This document shows positions 1-5,461 of a stretch of 5,794 bases of DNA, piece by piece. Within the stretch, counting starts at the first letter, position 1. Each line of letters starts with the position of its first letter. Below the pieces are notes generated by a model. That model searched no databases and was not told the DNA's origin. It worked only from the letters and a program-made list of their open reading frames with translations. This DNA comes from Gammaproteobacteria bacterium (GTDB taxonomy: Bacteria > Pseudomonadota > Gammaproteobacteria > Steroidobacterales > Woeseiaceae), in assembly GCA_029881015.1 (NCBI GenBank), contig JAOUNK010000221.1, positions 1 through 5,794 on the forward strand, written 5' to 3'. A program made the translations under genes and the position numbers.

Positions 1-895
1 CGGGAAAGACACGTTCATCGCGCAGGCCGACTGGCAGGAGCGGCTCGACAGCGACAGCAAGCTGGCCCTGTTCTCGGCAGCACCGCATGGCGCATCCGCC
101 GCTGTTATCGCGGACGCGCTCAGCGCCTGCGAGAATCGCAGGATCGAGGTGCACGTGGTGGACTCCTCGGCGGACTTCCGCTTCGCAAAGCAGGAAGACT
201 GGGAGGCCGTTTACCAGGCCACGCACGGCGCGCCGCAACTCCTCGACAAATTCGTGTGCGCCCTGCCCGAGCATGTCGCCGCAATCGACGTCGCACACGT
301 TGGCCACCCGGGCTGCTTCGCCACCGCCTCAACGCTTGCGACTGTGCCACTGATCAGGTCGGGCCTGACCGAAGCCGAGGTGTTCATCAGCGGTATCACG
401 GGCAGCACGGGATCCGGCAAGACCCCGTCGGCCGGGACGCACCACCCGGTCAGAAACAGCAACCTCTATGCGTACAAGCCGCTCGCCCACCGGCACGCGC
501 CGGAAGTCGCGGCGCTTGCCGAGCTCGCGAGCGGTCGTGCGACCAAGGTGCATTTCGTGCCGCATTCCGGGCCCTTTGCGCGCGGCATTCACATCACGCT
601 CCAGGCAAAAGCGAAGCAGCCTGTCACCGAGGAGCAGCTGCGCAAGGTCTACGAGGACGCGTATGGCAACGCACCGTTTGTTCAGGTCGTCAGCGGTACG
701 CCGCGGATCAAGAACGTCGTCGCCAGCAACCAGTGTCATATCGGCATCGCGACCGGTGGCGACACCGTCGTGGTCTTCGCGGCCATCGACAACCTGGTCA
801 AGGGCGCTGCCGGTGGCGCCATGCAATGGATGAACCGTCTCTGGGCGCTGCCCGAGACCGCGGGCCTCGACGCACCCGCGCCGGGGTGGACCTGA
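1..895 (+). CDS. argC: N-acyl-gamma-glutamyl-phosphate reductase, 3' part (5' end outside window)
   Basis: NADPH-dependent enzyme of arginine biosynthesis that reduces N-acylglutamyl 5-phosphate to the semialdehyde; cytosolic. The frame is open from the window edge (first whole codon at base 2) and gives 297 residues before TGA at 893-895. The family is usually about 315-345 residues, so only the N-terminal Rossmann glycine motif should be missing. Visible signatures are LFSAAPHGAS, the active-site motif GHPGCFATA with the catalytic Cys encoded at 314-316, GITGSTGSGKTPSAGTHHP, VHFVPHSGPFARGIH and NQCHIGIATGGDTVVVFAAIDNL (the last in two conserved pieces, substrate-binding and C-terminal). An internal ATG at 149 is not the start, because conserved ArgC sequence continues upstream of it. 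The stop overlaps the next start as TGATG. Family assignment is secure. Whether the acyl group is acetyl or succinyl cannot be read from this protein and is inferred from argF' downstream. Confidence 0.95.
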   Translation, partial: GKDTFIAQADWQERLDSDSKLALFSAAPHGASAAVIADALSACENRRIEVHVVDSSADFRFAKQEDWEAVYQATHGAPQLLDKFVCALPEHVAAIDVAHVGHPGCFATASTLATVPLIRSGLTEAEVFISGITGSTGSGKTPSAGTHHPVRNSNLYAYKPLAHRHAPEVAALAELASGRATKVHFVPHSGPFARGIHITLQAKAKQPVTEEQLRKVYEDAYGNAPFVQVVSGTPRIKNVVASNQCHIGIATGGDTVVVFAAIDNLVKGAAGGAMQWMNRLWALPETAGLDAPAPGWT

Positions 896-2079
896 TGGCA
901 ACCATCGACGAACAGATGGGGGACCCGCGCATACGCGAAGCGGCGCTCACGCTGCCGGTCTACGGTCAGCTGCCGTTCGTACCGGAACGCGCCAGCGGCT
1001 GCGACATCTTTACGCGCGATGGCCGGCGAATCCTTGACCTCTATGGCGGGCATGCCGTCGCGGCGCTCGGCTATGGCCATCCGCGACTCGTGCAGGCGAT
1101 CCAGGAACAAAGCAGCAAGCTGCTGTTCCAGAGCAACGCCGTCGCGCTGGACGTGCGTGCCGACGCAGCCGAACAATTGATCCGCGTATCGCCAGCCGGC
1201 ATTGACCGTGTGTTCTTTATTAATTCGGGCGCCGAGGCTAATGAGAACGCGCTGCGCATGGCCCTGACCGTCACGGGTCGCTCCAAAGTCCTGGCGCTGA
1301 CGCACGGTTTTCATGGCAGGACGGCCGCTGCCGCCGCGGTCACCTGGAATTCTGAAAAGTGGTACGGCTTCCCCGCAAGACCGTTCGACGTCGAGTTCAT
1401 CCCGCGCGACGATATCGCCGCTGCACAGTCCATGATCGACGACAACACGGCGGCCGTGATCTTCGAGCCCGTGCAGGGCGTTGCCGGGGCCTATGACCTG
1501 TCGACCGAGTTCGTCCAGGCACTGCGCGCCGCGACCAGCAAACACGGCGCCATTCTCATCGCCGACGAAGTGCAATCCGGCATGGGCCGATGCGGCCAGT
1601 TTTTCGCCGTGAAGGCGCATGGCGTCACACCGGACATCATCACGAGCGCGAAAGCACTCGGCGGTGGCGTGCCCTGCGGCGCGGTCCTGTGCTCCGAGTC
1701 GATTGCGACAAATTTCGGCGCCGGTGACCTGGGATCCACGTTCGGCGGCGGCCCGATTGCCGCAGCGGCAATTACGGCAACGGTCCAGGGCATCCTTGCG
1801 GAACACCTGCTGGCGAACGTCCGTGCCCGCGAGGCACAGATTCGTGAAGAATGTGTCGTCGGCCCGGTGCGTAACATCCAGGGCATGGGCCTGCTCCTCG
1901 GGCTGGTCTGCGATCGCCCGGCGGTTGAAGTACGGGACGCCTTGCTCGAACATGACATTCTTGCCGGCACCAGTGCCGACCCGAACGTAATTAGAATACT
2001 CGCCCCGCTGGTACTGCAGGAGAGCCACGTGCATCACCTCGCGCAGGCACTTGGCAAGATCGCACCCGAGACCGAATAA
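895..2079 (+). CDS. argD: Acylornithine aminotransferase (class III, PLP-dependent)
   Basis: Transfers an amino group from glutamate to N-acylglutamate semialdehyde, giving N-acylornithine; cytosolic, PLP-dependent, 394 residues (family about 390-410). Landmarks: LDLYGGHAVAALGYGHP near the N-terminus, phosphate-binding NSGAEANENA at 110-119, FHGRT at 139-143 (the Phe stacks on PLP in this family), the PLP-ring Asp in DEVQSGMGR at 224-232, and the Schiff-base lysine K253 in SAKALGGG. The frame is open far upstream (from about 256), but that extension reads through argC out of frame. The ATG at 895 is chosen because it overlaps the argC stop as TGATG, follows a purine-rich GGGGTGGA at 883-890, and gives the normal family length. 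NSGAEANENA and FHGRTAAAAAVT resemble the Bacteroidetes ArgD that works beside succinylornithine transcarbamylase more than the E. coli form (NSGAEANEAA); this comparison is from memory. The substrate could be acetyl- or succinyl-glutamate semialdehyde. Confidence 0.93.
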   Translation: MATIDEQMGDPRIREAALTLPVYGQLPFVPERASGCDIFTRDGRRILDLYGGHAVAALGYGHPRLVQAIQEQSSKLLFQSNAVALDVRADAAEQLIRVSPAGIDRVFFINSGAEANENALRMALTVTGRSKVLALTHGFHGRTAAAAAVTWNSEKWYGFPARPFDVEFIPRDDIAAAQSMIDDNTAAVIFEPVQGVAGAYDLSTEFVQALRAATSKHGAILIADEVQSGMGRCGQFFAVKAHGVTPDIITSAKALGGGVPCGAVLCSESIATNFGAGDLGSTFGGGPIAAAAITATVQGILAEHLLANVRAREAQIREECVVGPVRNIQGMGLLLGLVCDRPAVEVRDALLEHDILAGTSADPNVIRILAPLVLQESHVHHLAQALGKIAPETE

Positions 2080-2084
2080 AGGAG
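2079..2084 (+). promoter_or_regulatory. Strong Shine-Dalgarno site for argF'
   Basis: AAGGAG lies 6 nt before the argF' ATG and overlaps the last base of the argD stop. It is the best Shine-Dalgarno match in the operon and sits at its only non-overlapping junction, so argF' probably initiates independently rather than relying on coupling to argD. Confidence 0.75.
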
Positions 2085-2090
2085 AAGAAG

Positions 2091-3098
2091 ATGAAAGCGT
2101 TTAATGACCTGGCCGATTTTTCCAACGAGGAAATCAATGCTCTGGTTGCACTGGCCGGGCGTCTCGACACGCACCCCGAGCCGGACGCACTCAAGGGCAA
2201 GGTGCTCTCCCTGCTGTTCCTGAGTCCGTCGTTGCGAACCCTCGCGTCCTTTCAGGCGGCCATGGTGCGTCTCGGCGGTGGCTCTTTTGTGATTTCACCT
2301 GACATGTCGATTCACGGACTCGAGGTTCGCGAAGGAATCGTCATGGATGGCGTCGCGGCGGAACACATTCGCGAGGCCGTGCCCGTAATCGCCTCCTACG
2401 GCGATGCCATCGGCATTCGCGCCTTTGCCGACCGCAAGAAGATCGAAGACGATCTTGCGGAGACCCGCTTCACGGCACTGACGGACCTGATCGATACGCC
2501 GTACATCAACATGGAGTCGGCGATGAACCACCCCTGCCAGAGTCTCGCGGACTGGAAGACGATGGATGACCTCGAGCTGCCTGCCAACGGCGGCAAGTTC
2601 GTGCTGAGCTGGGCGTACCACCCGCAGGCGTTGCCCCTGGCGGTGCCGGCATCGACCCTGCACATGGCGGCCAAGCGCGGCATGGACGTCACGGTCCTGC
2701 GTCCCGAGGGTTTTGAGCTCCCGGCTCCCATCATGCAGAAGGCGATATTCGCTGCCGAAGACGCCGGCGGATCCATTGTCGAGACCAGCGACCGCAAGGA
2801 AGCCATGGAAGGCGCGCACGTCATCTACGCCAAGTCCTGGTCATCGACCCGGCACTACGGCGACAGGCTGGCCGACCAGAAGCTGCGCGAGAAACACCTC
2901 GACTGGTGCGTCGACGAGCCCTGGTTCGAAAACGCGAGAGACGATTGCCGCTTCATGCATTGCCTGCCCGTACGACGCGGTGTCGTCGTCGCCGACAAGG
3001 TGCTCGACGGACCGCGCAGCGTGGTAATTCCCGAAGCGCGCAATCGCATGCTTGCGCAGATGGCGGTGCTGCATCAGATGCTGGGCGGCGGGAAATGA
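2091..3098 (+). CDS. argF': N-acylornithine carbamoyltransferase, probably N-succinylornithine type
   Basis: Transfers the carbamoyl group from carbamoyl phosphate to acylated ornithine, giving acylcitrulline; 335 residues, expected to be a cytosolic trimer. Carbamoyl-phosphate loop SLRT at 47-50, R110 and H147 in the N-terminal domain, HPCQSLAD at 147-154, E142 and K248 (in YAKSW) for the acylornithine, and HCLPVRR at 290-296. YAKSW and HPCQ are typical of the AOTCase/SOTCase branch, not ordinary OTCase. The specificity site in MDGxxxEH is Ala90: Glu92 in Xanthomonas N-acetylornithine enzyme, Pro90 in Bacteroides N-succinylornithine enzyme, and replacing that Glu by Ala is reported to switch activity to succinylornithine. 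The Xanthomonas carboxylated lysine (K302) aligns with V299. E142-H147 spacing is five residues, as in the Bacteroides form. Odd: H75 where both types have Trp, and L51 in place of the Arg of SxRTR. The ATG is fixed by AAGGAG 6 nt upstream. The stop overlaps argB as ATGA. Acyl-transcarbamylase family membership is near certain; the succinyl preference is an inference. Confidence 0.9.
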   Translation: MKAFNDLADFSNEEINALVALAGRLDTHPEPDALKGKVLSLLFLSPSLRTLASFQAAMVRLGGGSFVISPDMSIHGLEVREGIVMDGVAAEHIREAVPVIASYGDAIGIRAFADRKKIEDDLAETRFTALTDLIDTPYINMESAMNHPCQSLADWKTMDDLELPANGGKFVLSWAYHPQALPLAVPASTLHMAAKRGMDVTVLRPEGFELPAPIMQKAIFAAEDAGGSIVETSDRKEAMEGAHVIYAKSWSSTRHYGDRLADQKLREKHLDWCVDEPWFENARDDCRFMHCLPVRRGVVVADKVLDGPRSVVIPEARNRMLAQMAVLHQMLGGGK

Positions 3099-4024
3099 CC
3101 ACGAAGCGGGACCGCGCGATCGTTGTTTCAGCCCTGAAGCACGCCGCGCCCTATATTCGCCTGTTCAAAGGCAAAGTGTTCGTCATCAAGGCCGGTGGCG
3201 AGGTCTTCGCCGACCCGGCACTCGCCAGGGCGCTCGTCGAACAGGTGGGGATCCTTCACCAGGTGGGCATTCGCGCTGTATTGATCCATGGCGGCGGCCC
3301 GCAATCCACGAAGCTCGCCGCCGACCTGGGCCTGGACACCGAGTTCGTGGACGGACGGCGTGTCACCAACAGCGACTCGCTCAATGTTGCGACCATGATT
3401 CTCAACGGCCAGATCAACACGCGCATTCTCGCCTGCTGCCGAGACCTGCAAATTCCGGCCGTGGGTATCAGCGGCGTCGACGCCGGACTGATCCGCGCCC
3501 ATCGGCGCCCACCCGTGGAGCGCAAGGGCGAAAAAACGGTCGACTATGGATTTGTCGGCGACATCGACTCGGTCGATGCCGACATCCTCCGCAAGCAACT
3601 CGACAACGGCCTGATGCCGGTCGTCAGCCCGCTGTCCTGCGACGAGTCCGGCACCCTGCTCAATATCAACGCGGATACCGTCGCCGCTGCGATTGCCGCG
3701 GAACTCGACGCCGAGAAACTCATTCTCGTAACCGGCGCAACCGGCATACTCGAAGACGTCGACGATCCGGGCTCGCTGATCAGCTACATCGATCTCAAAC
3801 ACCTCAAGCAGCTCAAGGAAGACGGCGTACTTGCCGACGGCATGCTGCCCAAGGCTGCGGCCATCGACCAGGCGCTATCGAACGGTGTCGCACGCGTGCA
3901 TGTCATCTCCTACAAGCTCCCCGACAGCATCCTGCTGGAGGTCTTCACCAATGAAGGCACGGGTACCCTCGTCGTCGACGATATCGGCGCACTTACTCCC
4001 GAAGAGCAGGGCAGCGAGGCATGA
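3095..4024 (+). CDS. argB: N-acylglutamate kinase
   Basis: ATP-dependent phosphorylation of N-acylglutamate on its gamma-carboxylate, the usual control step of arginine synthesis; amino-acid kinase fold, 309 residues. Motifs: VIKAGG at 30-35 with the nucleotide-binding K32, HGGGPQ at 65-70, RVTNSDSLNVA at 89-99 in the acylglutamate site, DYGFVGDIDSVD at 150-161, NINADT at 190-195 with the conserved Asp194, and GMLPK at 249-253 with K253. About 28 residues precede the first beta strand and include an amphipathic stretch ending PYIRLFKGK, matching the N-terminal helix of hexameric arginine-inhibited kinases and absent from the E. coli enzyme. H269 and E282 occupy the arginine-site positions known in the Thermotoga enzyme (13 residues apart in both), so feedback inhibition by arginine is likely. 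Start ATG at 3095 overlaps the argF' stop as ATGA; the frame is open further upstream, but that part shadows argF'. No GNAT synthase domain is fused. Odd: TGATG at 213-217 where TDVxG is usual. Confidence 0.95.
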   Translation: MTTKRDRAIVVSALKHAAPYIRLFKGKVFVIKAGGEVFADPALARALVEQVGILHQVGIRAVLIHGGGPQSTKLAADLGLDTEFVDGRRVTNSDSLNVATMILNGQINTRILACCRDLQIPAVGISGVDAGLIRAHRRPPVERKGEKTVDYGFVGDIDSVDADILRKQLDNGLMPVVSPLSCDESGTLLNINADTVAAAIAAELDAEKLILVTGATGILEDVDDPGSLISYIDLKHLKQLKEDGVLADGMLPKAAAIDQALSNGVARVHVISYKLPDSILLEVFTNEGTGTLVVDDIGALTPEEQGSEA

Positions 4025-5205
4025 GCAGGCTCTGGGAAAAGGGACTGCCGCTCGACGAGCGCGTCCTGCGCTATACAGCCGGTGAAGACCATCTGCTCGA
4101 TGCGCGCCTCGTTCCTTACGATGTCCGTGGTTCGATTGCGCATGCTGAGATGCTGGCTGCGACAAAACTCATCAGTGATGAAGATTGCGCAGCGATCTGC
4201 GGCGGCCTCAGGGACCTCCAGCGAAGCTTCGAGGACGGCGACTGGCACATTAGCCTCGAAGACGAGGATGTCCACACCGCCCTCGAATCACGCCTGACCG
4301 GGAACATCGGTGCCGCAGGCGGCCGCTTGCACCTCGGCCGGTCGCGCAACGACCAGGTACTGACAGCGCTGCGCCTGTACCTGCGCGATACCGCGCTGGG
4401 CCTGGCCGCAAGAGTCGACGGACTGCGTGCCGCGATCGCGGACCTGGCAAAACGCCAGGGCGATGTCGAGCTGCCCGGCTACACCCACATGCAACACGCG
4501 ATGCCCTCCTCGGTTGCGCTCTGGTGCGGCGGCTTCGACGAGGGCTTTGCCGACGCTGCCGAGGGGCTCAGGACCGTGCGCAAACGTATCAACAAGAATC
4601 CGCTGGGGTCTGCAGCGGGTTACGGCACACCGGGGCTGCCGCTCGACCGCGAGATGACAACTACCAGGCTCGAGTTCGACACGACGCAGACCCCGGTAAC
4701 GGCTGCCCAGCTTTCGCGTGGCAAGGCTGAAAGCGCCCTGCTCTTCGAGATCGCGTTGATGATGCAGGATCTCTCGCGCATGGCCAGCGACCTGCTGATG
4801 TTCTATACGCAGGAGTTCGCCTACATCTCGCTCGCACCCGAGGTAACGACCGGATCGTCGATCATGCCGCAAAAGCGCAATCCCGATGTACTCGAACTAT
4901 TGCGCGCATCGTCGGCGACAACCCAGGCCTGCCTCGACGAGGCACTCATGATTACCGCCAAGTTGCCCTCCGGGTACCACCGGGACCTGCAACGGCTCAA
5001 GTCCCCGCTGTTCCGCTCGATCGATCTCGCGATCGACAGCGTCGACATCATGGCGTACGTGCTCGATGGCCTGGCTTTCCGGCCGGAGAACATCAGGATG
5101 GATGACGGGATTTTCGCCACGGCCGAGGCGTATCGGCTGGTTACCGAAGAAGGTATGCCCTTTCGTGAGGCATACCGGAAAGTCGCCGAACGCTACGCAA
5201 AATGA
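4021..5205 (+). CDS. argH: Argininosuccinate lyase, short C-terminus
   Basis: Splits argininosuccinate into arginine and fumarate, the last step of the pathway; a cytosolic homotetramer of the fumarase/aspartase superfamily. Landmarks: LWEKG at 4-8, DEDVHTALE leading to HLGRSRNDQ at 104-112, catalytic acid H156 in GYTHMQ, NPLGSAAGYG, and the mobile signature loop TGSSIMPQKRNPD at 277-289, which holds the catalytic Ser. GYHRDLQ and LPLDRE resemble Xanthomonas ArgH. The protein is 394 residues against about 430-460 for most homologues. It ends just after GMPFREAYRKVAERYAK, so the usual last 40-60 residues of the C-terminal domain are missing. Reading the other two frames past the stop shows nothing like the missing part, so this is not an obvious frameshift. 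A second oddity is Leu105, where the family normally has Thr (HTGRSRND). The ATG overlaps the argB stop as ATGA. All catalytic motifs are present, so it is probably active. Confidence 0.94.
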   Translation: MSRLWEKGLPLDERVLRYTAGEDHLLDARLVPYDVRGSIAHAEMLAATKLISDEDCAAICGGLRDLQRSFEDGDWHISLEDEDVHTALESRLTGNIGAAGGRLHLGRSRNDQVLTALRLYLRDTALGLAARVDGLRAAIADLAKRQGDVELPGYTHMQHAMPSSVALWCGGFDEGFADAAEGLRTVRKRINKNPLGSAAGYGTPGLPLDREMTTTRLEFDTTQTPVTAAQLSRGKAESALLFEIALMMQDLSRMASDLLMFYTQEFAYISLAPEVTTGSSIMPQKRNPDVLELLRASSATTQACLDEALMITAKLPSGYHRDLQRLKSPLFRSIDLAIDSVDIMAYVLDGLAFRPENIRMDDGIFATAEAYRLVTEEGMPFREAYRKVAERYAK

Positions 5206-5229
5206 TCCCCATTCACGACGGCTGACCAC

Positions 5230-5235
5230 TATAAT
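5230..5235 (+). promoter_or_regulatory. Candidate -10 box for lptM-polA
   Basis: A perfect TATAAT sits 24 nt after the argH stop and 29 nt before the lipoprotein start, so transcription would begin near 5242. No good -35 hexamer is visible at 16-18 bp spacing (the region reads CCCCAT or similar), and there is no extended -10 TG. It is plausible because a new functional unit starts here and AT-rich hexamers are rare in this GC-rich window. Confidence 0.45.
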
Positions 5236-5264
5236 CGGGAAGTCTTCGTTGATGGCCGACTACT

Positions 5265-5444
5265 ATGAAACGCCTGCTTCTCGCGCTCGCTGCACTTTCG
5301 TTTACCTTTGTTGCCACCGGCTGCGGCCAAACGGGTCCGCTGTACATACCCGGCAATCCCACACGGATTTCGAATCCGCCGCCGGAAGCCGAAGCCACGG
5401 CTGAAGAGGAAGGCGAAGAAGAAGACGGCGCGGACAAGCAATAA
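5265..5444 (+). CDS. lptM: LptM/YifL-type small outer-membrane lipoprotein
   Basis: A 59-residue lipoprotein precursor. Residues 1-19 are a signal peptide: MKR followed by a hydrophobic stretch LLLALAALSFTFVATG. The lipobox is ATGC with acylated Cys20. Gly at the +2 position, not Asp, predicts sorting to the outer membrane. Mature residues 20-29 (CGQTGPLYIP) match the family signature CGxxGPLYxP. In E. coli, LptM (YifL) binds the LPS transporter LptD-LptE and helps LptD reach its correct disulfide-bonded form; the same role is inferred here from family membership only. The C-terminal third (about 41-57) is a run of Glu, Asp and Ala with no predicted fold. Small genes of this type often lie next to lysA or dapF; here it lies between argH and polA, 59 nt after argH. 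A possible out-of-frame ATG at 5252 was ignored because only the 5265 start gives a signal peptide. The Shine-Dalgarno match is poor. Confidence 0.85.
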   Translation: MKRLLLALAALSFTFVATGCGQTGPLYIPGNPTRISNPPPEAEATAEEEGEEEDGADKQ

Positions 5445-5461
5445 CAAGACGGAATGCGTAC

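Noticed and set aside
256..894. Upstream extension of the argD frame
   Set aside because: It overlaps conserved argC sequence, is Arg-rich and low in family similarity, and argD homology starts only after the ATG at 895.
736..2037. Long open frame on the minus strand (433 codons) opposite argC/argD
   Set aside because: Translation is rich in Arg, His and Gly with no recognisable motif. It mirrors the G/C-biased third positions of argD and is a shadow frame.
2906..3094. Upstream extension of the argB frame
   Set aside because: It lies inside the conserved C-terminal part of argF'; the ATGA-overlapping start at 3095 gives a normal kinase N-terminus.
2091..3098. Ordinary ornithine carbamoyltransferase (argF)
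   Set aside because: The YAKSW and HPCQS motifs, the residues around MDGxxxEH and HCLPVRR follow the acylornithine branch rather than the OTCase pattern.
5203..5264. Frameshift that would restore the ArgH tail
   Set aside because: Neither of the other two frames past 5205 encodes anything like the ArgH C-terminus, and a promoter-like box occupies the region.
5206..5264. Rho-independent terminator after argH
   Set aside because: No GC-rich stem followed by a T run; the only inverted repeat, GAAG-T-CTTC at 5239-5247, is too short with a one-base loop.
5066..5404. 112-codon + strand frame spanning the argH end and lptM
   Set aside because: It overlaps both real genes in another frame, lacks any motif, and lptM in its own frame has a clear signal peptide and lipobox.
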